From: Dehalococcoidia bacterium
GTDB taxonomy: Bacteria > Chloroflexota > Dehalococcoidia > Lucifugimonadales > VXLM01
Direction of reading: 5' to 3'
Assembly (NCBI GenBank): GCA_009841605.1
Contig: VXLM01000111.1
Coordinates: 1-45,185, forward strand
Length of the DNA stretch: 45,185 nt
Made by a program: the position numbers and the translations under genes. Every line of letters starts with the position of its first letter. The first letter of the stretch is position 1. The notes under the pieces were generated by a model that had not been told where the DNA came from, did no database searches, and saw only the letters and a program-made list of their open reading frames with translations. Positions 1 to 7,985 of this stretch are shown piece by piece.

Positions 1-116
1 GGTGTAGGCGTCTCGATGGGTGAGTCATCCGAGCATGCCGAGACCAGTACTGTGAAAACGAAAGCGATAGCCGCTGTTACTATGCGTACGATAAGCCCTG
101 CTCGCTCCCGCCTAAT
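1..116 (-). CDS. possible lipoprotein N-terminus without a usual start codon (partial)
   Basis: Reading the minus strand downstream of the arylsulfotransferase stop gives an open frame that runs off the left edge. It encodes a hydrophobic stretch (IVTAAIAFVFTVLVSAC) followed by SDDSP, a good lipoprotein signal peptide with lipobox VSAC; the cysteine codon is at 33-35. There is no ATG, GTG or TTG between the in-frame stop just upstream (about 120) and the hydrophobic segment. The only options are an ATT at 116-114 overlapping the upstream TAG, or other rare codons. It could be a real lipoprotein gene using a rare start, or a gene whose start was lost or frameshifted. The rest lies outside the window. 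Confidence 0.35.
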   Translation of the reverse strand, partial: MRRERAGLIVRIVTAAIAFVFTVLVSACSDDSPIETPT

Positions 117-1614
117 CGGTTACGCGCGTCTCGCCCATCACCGAGTCAATGGCGTAGGCGCGGAAGCTGCCCTGCATTCGCGGGCCGCTGATGTTCGCTT
201 TGAACACCTCCGTGCCGTCCGGCGCGACCTCAACGACCACCCGGGGATTGGTGACGAAGTTCAGGAGCGTGTTGCCGTTCTGAAGGCGGTAGGCGCTGCT
301 GCGGTTGACGGCATAGAGGTCGGGGGCGTGCCGGTACTCCCATACTTTTCGCGCCACGAGATCGTCGTCGTTGACGGCCAGCTCCAGTGAGCGGGAGTAG
401 TGTCCGCACTCCTCTTCGGGCCGATTGCGCCCGTTGTCGAACATGAGGATGTTGCCGTTGGGTAGCTGTTGGGCGGTGTGCTGCCGGTAGAAGCGGTCGG
501 CTGGATCCTCGAAGGTGAAGGTGCTTTCGGGGCCGCCGAGCTTCCACTCGATTCGCTGGAAGTCGGGCGAAATCGAGATTACCTGGCTGAAGTTGGGTAT
601 GGAGATGATGATGTTGTCGCGTGGGCCGATTTGCAGCGAGTTTGCGCCCGACCAGCGGATGGGCGGGGTGTGCTCCTGCAGGGTGACCTCGTTCGGGTAC
701 GAGGCGATGTTGCCGGTGCCCCATCCGCCACGATGGTCGGTGCCGAGGGCGTCGAAGGCGTTCCAGAGCTCGGTGCTCAGGCCAGTTTCCTGATCCCAGA
801 CACGGAGCGCAAGGCCCTCGACCAAGGTCTCGGCATCGCCGTCGTTGGCAGTGTCGTCGATCACGCGGTAGGTCCAGGCCGCGTAGAGAATCTTGCCGTC
901 GGGCCTGAGAAGCAGGGCGCGGTGCGGGAAGCCGTTGACAGGGCCTGCCGCGAGATTGTCGACGATCCTACCCGTGGGCGTGATCTCCCTGATGCAGCAG
1001 ATGTTGAATGGATTGTTGAGTTGGTAGACTAGATTGTAGTTGGGTTTCTGAACGATGGCGCCGGTCGGGTAGGGGACATCTTCGACCGGATTCGGGCTCT
1101 CGTAGTACCAGACGATCTGTCCGTCGCCGTCGAGCATAAAAAGCCAACTGCCCTCGATCTCTCGGTGGTCGAGCAAGACAAGTTCGGACGACGGAGTTCC
1201 GGTCGCGTCGATGGTGAGTGTCGAGAGTTCGGGGGGAAGCTCACCGGTCGTGAAGCTGCCGGAATCGCTTCTGTTCTCCTCACCTTCATCGTTGGTGGAT
1301 ACGACCGTGTAGGAGTATTTCGCAGTCGGTCGCAAGCGGAGAAGTGGAACCTGGTGCTCCATCGCCGCATCTTCCGTAGTCGCCGTGCGGAACTTTCCTG
1401 CCTGGGCGTTTTCGTACTCGATGTAGACCGTGCCTTCCCGGTCCAGTGCGACTGCGACCTCGGCGATCAGAACATTGTCTGAAGCAATCGCTGCCGAGTG
1501 GCTAATGATCTCCGCCGGCGCGGAGTTGTCGTCACCGCATGCGGTGACCCAGAGCGCCAATGACCCCGCCACCAAAATCCAGGCGATTGGCGCTTTCAGC
1601 AACATCGAACCCAT
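112..1614 (-). CDS. arylsulfotransferase-like lipoprotein
   Basis: The protein has 500 residues and a lipoprotein signal peptide with lipobox VTAC near residue 26, so it should be anchored on the outer face of the membrane. Residues about 35-125 look like a fibronectin-III/Ig-type domain, and the remainder is a beta-propeller of the arylsulfotransferase type: WLFMLDGDGQIVWYYE, PHRALLLRPDGKILYA, and the late strand RQHTAQQLPNGNILMFDNG. Members of the family either move sulfate between phenolic compounds or are uncharacterised propellers; the substrate here is unknown. The start at 1614 follows GGAGAGAG. The gene is divergent from the first solute-binding protein, and its first codons were copied in the duplication (remnant at 4263-4300). 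Confidence 0.75.
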   Translation of the reverse strand: MGSMLLKAPIAWILVAGSLALWVTACGDDNSAPAEIISHSAAIASDNVLIAEVAVALDREGTVYIEYENAQAGKFRTATTEDAAMEHQVPLLRLRPTAKYSYTVVSTNDEGEENRSDSGSFTTGELPPELSTLTIDATGTPSSELVLLDHREIEGSWLFMLDGDGQIVWYYESPNPVEDVPYPTGAIVQKPNYNLVYQLNNPFNICCIREITPTGRIVDNLAAGPVNGFPHRALLLRPDGKILYAAWTYRVIDDTANDGDAETLVEGLALRVWDQETGLSTELWNAFDALGTDHRGGWGTGNIASYPNEVTLQEHTPPIRWSGANSLQIGPRDNIIISIPNFSQVISISPDFQRIEWKLGGPESTFTFEDPADRFYRQHTAQQLPNGNILMFDNGRNRPEEECGHYSRSLELAVNDDDLVARKVWEYRHAPDLYAVNRSSAYRLQNGNTLLNFVTNPRVVVEVAPDGTEVFKANISGPRMQGSFRAYAIDSVMGETRVTD

Positions 1615-1792
1615 TCTCTCTCCATCCTACCTTTTGGCTTCCGATAGATTGTCGCAAGGAAGGTTCCTGGGCCGCAAGACTTCTATGCCACTTCACTTGT
1701 CAAAACCGAATTGCGGTCGTGTTCGTAATAACATATGACCGGATTCGACCCGATATGGGCTTGGAGAAACATCTCACAGCAAGAATTGGGGA

Positions 1793-1852
1793 TAGACATC
1801 TCATATGCGGAGCGTATAATGTCCTGACCTGTTGACGCTCCGCTAACCCAAC
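1793..1852 (+). promoter_or_regulatory. promoter and operator-like inverted repeat upstream of SBP copy 1
   Basis: A -35-like TAGACA (1793-1798), 16-base spacer and perfect TATAAT (1815-1820) lie about 140 bases before the gene. Eleven bases after the -10 is an imperfect inverted repeat, GTTGACGctcCGCTAAC (1831-1847), followed by CCAAC. The equivalent site in copy 2 is a perfect palindrome, which suggests a regulator site. Confidence 0.5.
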
Positions 1853-1959
1853 AGTACCGTAAATTAGAGACTTGGCGACAATGCGATTTTAGCGTTGCGG
1901 TCGAGTAGGGGCGACACTTTAGGAAGCACTGAGGAGAAAACCAAGTAAGGAGGGGGTAT

Positions 1960-4140
1960 ATGATCTCCAAGAGGCTAAGACTAATCGGATTCGCTGCGTT
2001 AGCCGTGATGCTCTTCACGGTTCTCGCGTGCAGTAGTGACGACGACGCAGACACGGATACGGCAGCTCCTGCTCCGGCGCCCGCGCCTGCTCAAGCGCCC
2101 GCGCCGGCACCCGCAGCAGCCCCGGCTCCTGCAGCGGCGCCCGCTCAGGAACCGGCGAAGGACGACGCGATGATGGAGAAGCCCACCTTCGAGGGTACCT
2201 TCAAGGGTACGTTCGTGTGGGACGGGGACCATCCAACGGAGTTCAGCGAAGCCCCAACGCTTGCGGCCATGGTCGCGGCAGGAAGCCTCCCTCCGGTTGA
2301 AGAGCGGCTTCCCAATGCTGAAGACGTCATGGTCGTTCCGGTCGTTGACCGCATCGGCGACTACGGCGGAACCTGGCGCAGGGCGTTCACCGGCCCGAAC
2401 GACGGTCAGAACGCCGACCGCCTGATGATGGACATGGTGCTGTACTACGACCTGAACGGCACGGACGTCATCCCGAACGTGGCGAAAGACTGGGATATCA
2501 GCGACGACGGCCTCGTGTACACTCTGTACCTGCGGGAAGGGATGAAGTGGTCGGACGGTGTGCCGTTCACATCCGAGGACTTCGTCTGGCACTTCGAGAA
2601 CGTAATCATCGACGATGAGATCAACCCCACGCGCGACGGCCAGATCGGTTGGTCGGGTGTGCAGGTCGATAGCTTTGCCGCCATTGACGACTACACGGTT
2701 GCGGTTACGCTCAGGGAGCGGAAGGACGGCTTCCTCGACTCTCTCGCCAACTACACGACCGGTGGCTGGACGCTTCATGGTCGCATCGCGGACGGCATGT
2801 ATGGCCCGACGCACTACCTGAAGACTATCCACCGCAAGTTCGCCGATGACAAGGACGCGTTCGACAAGCGCGTGGCCGACGCTGGCTACGAGAACTGGAT
2901 CACGTTCTTCAAGGACAACGCCAGCCCGCTCAAGAGCACGGACACCCCGGTAATCTCCCCCTGGAAGATGACCAGTCCGATCACGGCTGAGATCTACGAG
3001 TGGGAGCGCAACCCGTACTACTGGGCAGTCGACCCTGCGGGCAACCAGCTTCCGTACATCGACAGGATTTCCATGACACTCACCGGCGACAAGGAGATCT
3101 TGAACCTCAAGGCCTCGGCGGGTGAGATCGACTTCCAGCACCGCCACATCGAGATGGCCAAGGTGCCGGTGTTCAAAGAGAACGAAGAGCGCAGCAACAT
3201 CGACGTGCAGTTCTGGGGTTCCCACGGAGCAGTCGGCCTCTCCATCAACATGTCCTATGGTGAGGGACCCGTCGAATATGAGGTGGACGAGGAAGTGAAG
3301 AAGTGGCTGAACAACTTCGAGTTCCGCAAGGCACTCTCTCTCGCAATAGACCCGCACAAGATCAACGAGGTGATGTTCCTGGGTCAGGGTACTGTTTCGC
3401 AGGGGGTCTTCTCGAAAGGCCACCCGTTCTACCCCGGTGACGAGACCGCGCAGAAATACACTGAGCACGACCCCGAACAGGCCAAGGAGATTCTCGACAG
3501 CATCGGCCTGGTCGATACCGACGGCAATGGCATCCGCAACCGCACGGATGGCAAGGGCGATCTGGTCTTCATCACGGACTACGCCGCTGAGTACTTCGTA
3601 GCCTACGACATCTTGGCAGAACTGATCGAGGAAGACCTTGCCAAGGTCGGGGTCAAGCTCGCCCTCAAGGCGATGGACGTCAGCCTCTTCAAGGAGCGGC
3701 GCGACGGCAACACCGGGATCATGATGGCGGGCGGCGTTGGAGGCGGACGGTGGCCTGCCCTGCTTGACCGATGGTACGAATCCGGTAGCGCGTACCGCAC
3801 GTGGTACACGGGCGGCAGGGATGTCTACTCAGAGGACTCCATAGCGGCAGAACCGACAGACCCCAACATCCTTAGACTGGCTGAATTGGCTGACCTTGCT
3901 AAGGAACTCCGCTACGCGGACCGTAAGGATCTCTACATCGAGGGTCAGAAGATCAACGTCGATAACCTTTATGGCATCGGCGCAGTGGGCAACACCCCGG
4001 CCTTCAACGGCGTGATCGTCAAGAAGAAGTACTTCAAGAACGTTCCGCCGCAGGCTCCGAACGAGTCCCCGCTGCAGAACCCGGGGATCGCGCGGACGGT
4101 CCAGTTCTTCATAGAAGGCGGTAAGAACGACTCCGAATAG
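1960..4140 (+). CDS. ABC transporter solute-binding lipoprotein, family 5 (copy 1)
   Basis: This 726-residue extracytoplasmic binding protein belongs to the peptide/nickel-type family 5 (SBP_bac_5). It carries a lipoprotein signal (TVLACSS, Cys near residue 24), then an acidic patch and an Ala/Pro-rich stalk (about residues 34-67). The ligand-binding domain begins near residue 75, with typical segments such as AKDWDISDDGLVYTLYLREG and GMKWSDGVPFTSEDFVWHF. It is longer than classical DppA/OppA (about 540 residues). ATG follows AAGGAGGGGG with good spacing. A near-copy follows at 4636, and two permeases follow that. The ligand cannot be told from sequence; peptides, sugars and other organics are all possible for the family. 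Confidence 0.9.
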   Translation: MISKRLRLIGFAALAVMLFTVLACSSDDDADTDTAAPAPAPAPAQAPAPAPAAAPAPAAAPAQEPAKDDAMMEKPTFEGTFKGTFVWDGDHPTEFSEAPTLAAMVAAGSLPPVEERLPNAEDVMVVPVVDRIGDYGGTWRRAFTGPNDGQNADRLMMDMVLYYDLNGTDVIPNVAKDWDISDDGLVYTLYLREGMKWSDGVPFTSEDFVWHFENVIIDDEINPTRDGQIGWSGVQVDSFAAIDDYTVAVTLRERKDGFLDSLANYTTGGWTLHGRIADGMYGPTHYLKTIHRKFADDKDAFDKRVADAGYENWITFFKDNASPLKSTDTPVISPWKMTSPITAEIYEWERNPYYWAVDPAGNQLPYIDRISMTLTGDKEILNLKASAGEIDFQHRHIEMAKVPVFKENEERSNIDVQFWGSHGAVGLSINMSYGEGPVEYEVDEEVKKWLNNFEFRKALSLAIDPHKINEVMFLGQGTVSQGVFSKGHPFYPGDETAQKYTEHDPEQAKEILDSIGLVDTDGNGIRNRTDGKGDLVFITDYAAEYFVAYDILAELIEEDLAKVGVKLALKAMDVSLFKERRDGNTGIMMAGGVGGGRWPALLDRWYESGSAYRTWYTGGRDVYSEDSIAAEPTDPNILRLAELADLAKELRYADRKDLYIEGQKINVDNLYGIGAVGNTPAFNGVIVKKKYFKNVPPQAPNESPLQNPGIARTVQFFIEGGKNDSE

Positions 4141-4178
4141 GACCGATTGAACAGCCTATCGAGGTAGAGTGCTTGAAG

Positions 4179-4213
4179 AAAGAGCACCCGGTCCGACTGA
4201 CCGGGTGCTCTTT
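4179..4213 (+). terminator. rho-independent terminator after SBP copy 1
   Basis: A 15-bp perfect stem (AAAGAGCACCCGGTC / GACCGGGTGCTCTTT) with a five-base loop CGACT lies 38 bases after the stop codon and ends in a short T run. It separates the two solute-binding genes, so each is probably its own transcript. Confidence 0.9.
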
Positions 4214-4470
4214 GCTTTGGAGAGCATGTACGTATGGTAGCATTCCTATGAGTGAGGAAGTCCTACGCATTCAGCAACATCGAACGTATTCTCTCTCCAT
4301 TCGGACTTTTGGCTTCCGATAGATCGTCGCAAGGGAGTTCGCGAACTTGGAAGACTCCTGTGCGGCATCCCGAACGCGAAACCGAATGGCGCTCGTGTTC
4401 GTAGGAGTATACGACGAGGTTCGAAGAGGAAATGGGCATGGCACATTTACGGAGGAGCGACAATTGGGGA

Positions 4471-4530
4471 TTGACAACTCAAATATGCACGCTCCATAAT
4501 TCCTTGTTGGTTAACGGTTCGTTAATCCAA
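4471..4530 (+). promoter_or_regulatory. promoter and palindromic operator candidate upstream of SBP copy 2
   Basis: A perfect TTGACA (4471-4476), 18-base spacer and CATAAT (4495-4500) form the promoter. Ten bases later is the perfect inverted repeat TTAACG-GTT-CGTTAA (4511-4525), extended outward by GTTGG on the left and, after one extra T, CCAAC on the right. Its position over or just after the transcription start fits a repressor site. The same place in copy 1 holds a degenerate version. Confidence 0.55.
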
Positions 4531-4635
4531 CACTCACTCAAATCAATGACTTGACCTTGGTAGACAGTCATCCCGGTTCGCATTGAGGTCAAGCGTAGGA
4601 TCATTCGTTAAGGAAACATTTAGGAGGAGAGGTGC

Positions 4636-6810
4636 ATGATCACCAAGAATTTTAGGTTAATCGGTTTTGCCGCGTTGGCCGTGATGCTCTTCACGGTTCT
4701 CGCGTGCAGTAGTGACGACGATGGAGACACGGATACGGCAGCGCCTGCCCCGGCGCCCGCGCCTGCTCCGGCACCAGCACCTGCAGCAGCCCCGGCTCCT
4801 GCAGCGGCGCCCGCTCAGGAACCGGCGAAAGACGACGCGATGATGGAGAAGCCCACCTTCGAGGGTACCTTCAAGGGTACTTTCGTGTGGGACGGGGATC
4901 ATCCGACCGAGTTCAGCGAAGCCCCAACGCTTGCGGCCATGGTCGCGGCAGGAAGCCTCCCTCCGGTTGAAGAGCGGCTTCCCAACGCTGAAGACGTTAT
5001 GGTCGTTCCGGTCGTGGACCGCATCGGCGACTACGGCGGAACATGGCGCCGGGCTTTCACGGGCCCGAACGACGGTCAGAACGCCGACCGTCTGATGATG
5101 GACATGGTGCTGTACTATGACCTGAACGGCACGGACGTCATCCCGAACGTAGCCAAGGACTGGGATATCAGCGACGACGGTCTTACCTACACGCTGTATC
5201 TCCGCGAGGGCATGAAGTGGTCGGACGGTGTGCCCTTCACTTCCGAGGACTTCGTCTGGCACTTCGAGAACGTAATCATTGACGACGAAATCAACCCCAC
5301 GCGCGACGGCCAGATCGGCTGGTCGGGTGTGCAGGTTGACAGCATGACCGCGGTGGACGAGACCACAGTCACTGTCCATCTCAGGGAGCGCAAGGACGGC
5401 TTCCTCGACTCGCTAGCCAACTACACCACCGGTGGCTGGACGCTTCATGGTCGCATCGCGGACGGCATGTATGGCCCGACGCACTACCTGAAGACTATCC
5501 ACCGCAAGTTCGCAGATGACAAGGATGCGTTCGACAAGCGCGTGGCCGACGCCGGCTATGAGAACTGGATTACGTTCTTCAAGGACAACGCCAGCCCACT
5601 CAAGAGCACGGATACGCCTGTGGTATCGCCTTGGAAGATGACCAGCCCTATCACGGCTGAGATCTACGAGTGGGAACGCAACCCGTACTACTGGGCAGTC
5701 GATCCCGCGGGCAACCAGCTTCCATACATCGACCGGATTTCCATGACGCTCACCGGCGACAAGGAGATACTGAACCTCAAGGCCTCGGCGGGTGAGATCG
5801 ACTTCCAGCACCGCCACATCGAGATGGCCAAGGTGCCGGTGTTCAAAGAGAACGAAGAGCGCAGCAACATTGACGTGCAGTTCTGGGGTTCCCACGGAGC
5901 AGTCGGTATCGCCATCAACATGTCCTATGGCGAGGGTGATGTCGACTACGAGGTGGACGAGGAAGTCAAGAAGTGGCTGAACAACTTCGAGTTCCGCAAG
6001 GCCCTCTCGCTGGCGGTCGACCGGAACAAGATCAACGAGGTGATGTTCCTCGGCCAGGGCGACATCTCGCAGCCCATTTTCTCGAAGGGTCACCCCTTCT
6101 ACCCCGGTGACGACTACGCACAGAAGTACACCGAGCTCGATCCTGAGATGTCGAAGCAGATCCTCGACAGCATTGGGCTTACAGATACCGATGGCGACGG
6201 CATCCGCAACCGCACCGACGGCAAGGGCAACCTCGTCTTCATCATGGACTACGCCGCCGAGTACTTCGTGGCTTACGACGTGCTCGCAGAGTTGATCGAG
6301 GAAGACCTCGCCAAGATTGGCATCAAGGTCGCCCTCAAGCCCATGGACGTCAGCCTCTTCAAGGAGCGACGCGACGGCAACACGGGCATCCTGATGGCCG
6401 GCGGCCTGATGTCTGCTCGATGGCCGAACCTGCTCGACCGCTGGTACGAGCATGGCAGCGCCTACCGCACGTGGTACACGGGCGGCAGGGACGTCTACTC
6501 AGAGGACTCCGTAGCCGCCGAGCCGACCGACCCGTCCATCCTCAGGCTAGGTGAGTTGGCCGACGAGGCTGTGAAGCTCCGGTACGCCGACCGCAAGGAC
6601 ATCTACGTTGAGGGTCAGCAGATCTTCATCGATAACCTCTACGGCATCGGCGCAGTGGGCAACACTCCCGCCTTCAACGGCGTGATCGTCAAGAAGAAGT
6701 ACTTCAAGAACGTTCCGCCGCAGGCTCCGAACGAGTCCCCGCTGCAGAACCCGGGGATCGCGCGGACAGTCCAGTTCTTCATTGAAGGCGGCAAGAACGA
6801 CTCCGAATAG
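4636..6810 (+). CDS. ABC transporter solute-binding lipoprotein, family 5 (copy 2)
   Basis: This 724-residue paralogue is nearly identical to the protein at 1960-4140 over long stretches. It has the same signal peptide and lipobox (TVLACSS), the same Ala/Pro stalk (slightly shorter, written as APAPAPAPAPAPA), and the same family 5 domain. Differences are uneven: the first about 230 and last about 50 residues are almost unchanged, while changes cluster near residues 235-250 and between about 425 and 660 (for example GQGTVSQGVFSKG becomes GQGDISQPIFSKG). That fits recent duplication with either gene conversion at the ends or drift in ligand specificity. ATG follows TTAGGAGGAGAGG. It is the copy nearest the permease genes. 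Confidence 0.9.
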   Translation: MITKNFRLIGFAALAVMLFTVLACSSDDDGDTDTAAPAPAPAPAPAPAPAAAPAPAAAPAQEPAKDDAMMEKPTFEGTFKGTFVWDGDHPTEFSEAPTLAAMVAAGSLPPVEERLPNAEDVMVVPVVDRIGDYGGTWRRAFTGPNDGQNADRLMMDMVLYYDLNGTDVIPNVAKDWDISDDGLTYTLYLREGMKWSDGVPFTSEDFVWHFENVIIDDEINPTRDGQIGWSGVQVDSMTAVDETTVTVHLRERKDGFLDSLANYTTGGWTLHGRIADGMYGPTHYLKTIHRKFADDKDAFDKRVADAGYENWITFFKDNASPLKSTDTPVVSPWKMTSPITAEIYEWERNPYYWAVDPAGNQLPYIDRISMTLTGDKEILNLKASAGEIDFQHRHIEMAKVPVFKENEERSNIDVQFWGSHGAVGIAINMSYGEGDVDYEVDEEVKKWLNNFEFRKALSLAVDRNKINEVMFLGQGDISQPIFSKGHPFYPGDDYAQKYTELDPEMSKQILDSIGLTDTDGDGIRNRTDGKGNLVFIMDYAAEYFVAYDVLAELIEEDLAKIGIKVALKPMDVSLFKERRDGNTGILMAGGLMSARWPNLLDRWYEHGSAYRTWYTGGRDVYSEDSVAAEPTDPSILRLGELADEAVKLRYADRKDIYVEGQQIFIDNLYGIGAVGNTPAFNGVIVKKKYFKNVPPQAPNESPLQNPGIARTVQFFIEGGKNDSE

Positions 6811-6847
6811 GGGCTTCGTTCAACCTACCGAAGTAGACTGACTGAAG

Positions 6848-6882
6848 AAAGAGTACCCGGTCGAAGCGGCCGGGTACTCTTT
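6848..6882 (+). terminator. rho-independent terminator after SBP copy 2
   Basis: A 13-bp stem (AAAGAGTACCCGG / CCGGGTACTCTTT) has a nine-base loop and a short T run. It is homologous to the terminator of copy 1 but has compensating changes in the stem (GCACC/GGTGC became GTACC/GGTAC), so the hairpin itself is being kept. Confidence 0.88.
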
Positions 6883-6907
6883 ACTTTGGAAGGTAGGCAT
6901 GTATAAT
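6880..6907 (+). promoter_or_regulatory. promoter candidate for the permease genes
   Basis: TTTACT (6880-6885) and a perfect TATAAT (6902-6907) with a 16-base spacer lie directly behind the terminator and about 80 bases before the first permease. The -35 overlaps the T run of the terminator, so the permeases could be transcribed separately from the binding protein. Confidence 0.45.
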
Positions 6908-6986
6908 GGCACACCAACTCGCGGCTAAGTTCCTCGTTTCGTTTGGCCTCGTGTACTAAGTCAACCTACGGGAGCAGAGAGCCCCA

Positions 6987-7985
6987 GTGATCGCTTTCAT
7001 CATACGTCGCTTTTTACTGGGCGTCTTTGCGCTTTGGGTTATCTCGATCATCGCTTTTTTTGTCGTCACCCTTCCCCCAGGCGACTTCGTTGATGACTAC
7101 ATAGCGAACCTTGTTGGCGAGGCAGGGCAGGGGACTCCGGCCGCCGACGCGCTCGAAAAGCAGCTCCGGGCCGAATATGGCCTCGACGCGCCAGTGTGGT
7201 TCCAGTACCTCAAGTGGGTGTCGAAAGTCGTTCGCGGCGATCTCAGCTTCTCAGTTGAGTTCAACCGGCCCGTTCGGGAGGTCATTTGGGACAAGCTGCC
7301 GCTGACGATTATCGTTGCCGGGACAACGATCTTGTTCACGTGGACGATGGCCATCCCCCTGGGGATATACGCCGCCGTGCGTCACCGCACAATAGAGGAC
7401 TACTCCCTCACATTCATTGGTTTCATCGGCCTTGCCATACCTGATTTCCTGCTGGCGTTGGCGTTCCTTTGGATCGGCTGGTTTTACTTCGATTTATCCA
7501 TAGGCGGACTATTTACCAGGGAGTACATTACCGCGCCATGGAGTGGCGGCAAGGTCGTCGACATGCTCGCCCATCTATGGATTCCTGTAATCGTGCTCGG
7601 CACAGCGGGAACAGCCTCCCTCCTCCGCATTATGCGCGCCAACCTCTTGGATGAGCTTCGCAAGCCGTACGTTGTCACCGCCCGCTCCAAGGGTCTCAAG
7701 GAATGGCGAGTCATCATCAAGTATCCTGTTCGCGTCGCACTGAACCCCATAATCAGCACGGTTGGGTACCTTTTGCCTGCACTGATTTCGGGCAGCATCA
7801 TCGTCTCGGTCATTCTTGCGCTGCCGCTGATTGGCCCTCTCCTGCTGCGTGCGCTCTTGGCGGAAGACCTCTTTATGGCCTCAGGGATCTTGCTCGTGCT
7901 TGGCGCGTTGACGATCATAGGGACATTCGTGTCCGATATTCTGCTCGTCTTCGTTGATCCCCGCATCAGGATGGAGGATAGGTGA
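6987..7985 (+). CDS. ABC transporter permease, DppB/OppB type
   Basis: This 332-residue integral membrane protein has about six hydrophobic segments, starting with the N-terminal helix MIAFIIRRFLLGVFALWVIS. It shows the family features of peptide-type permeases: the early LRAEYGLDAPVWFQYLKW region, the loop RIMRANLLDELRKPYVVTAR followed by SKGL (the EAA-type contact with the ATPase), and a C-terminal FVDPRIRMEDR. The start is GTG at 6987; an ATG is not available nearby. It overlaps the next permease by four bases (GTGA), indicating coupled translation. It presumably works with one or both upstream binding proteins. No ATP-binding subunit is encoded in the window. Confidence 0.92.
   Translation: MIAFIIRRFLLGVFALWVISIIAFFVVTLPPGDFVDDYIANLVGEAGQGTPAADALEKQLRAEYGLDAPVWFQYLKWVSKVVRGDLSFSVEFNRPVREVIWDKLPLTIIVAGTTILFTWTMAIPLGIYAAVRHRTIEDYSLTFIGFIGLAIPDFLLALAFLWIGWFYFDLSIGGLFTREYITAPWSGGKVVDMLAHLWIPVIVLGTAGTASLLRIMRANLLDELRKPYVVTARSKGLKEWRVIIKYPVRVALNPIISTVGYLLPALISGSIIVSVILALPLIGPLLLRALLAEDLFMASGILLVLGALTIIGTFVSDILLVFVDPRIRMEDR

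Larger units (their letters stand above)
1590..4250 (+). repeat. tandem duplication, copy 1 (upstream region, solute-binding gene, terminator)
   Basis: This segment is repeated at about 4263-6910. The match covers the first codons of the divergent arylsulfotransferase gene, the shared tract cttttggcttccgatagat, the promoter area, the coding region, and the terminator with its flank. Non-coding parts have diverged much more than coding parts. Boundaries are by eye and approximate. Confidence 0.8.
4263..6910 (+). repeat. tandem duplication, copy 2 (with remnant of the divergent gene)
   Basis: This is the second copy of the segment at 1590-4250. On the minus strand at 4263-4300 a scrap of the arylsulfotransferase start region survives: the Shine-Dalgarno GGAGAGAG, the start codon changed to ATA, then codons for S-M-L-L-N-A and a TAG stop. 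The remnant shows that the duplicated unit began inside the divergent gene. Confidence 0.8.

Noticed and set aside
1999..3468. 489-residue minus-strand open frame opposite SBP copy 1
   Set aside because: It is a shadow of the high-G+C coding strand: the same kind of frame appears opposite copy 2, no ribosome site, and a composition rich in His/Arg/Val without known motifs.
5413..6453. 346-residue minus-strand open frame opposite SBP copy 2
   Set aside because: Shadow frame; the plus-strand protein is clearly real and this product has no family signature.
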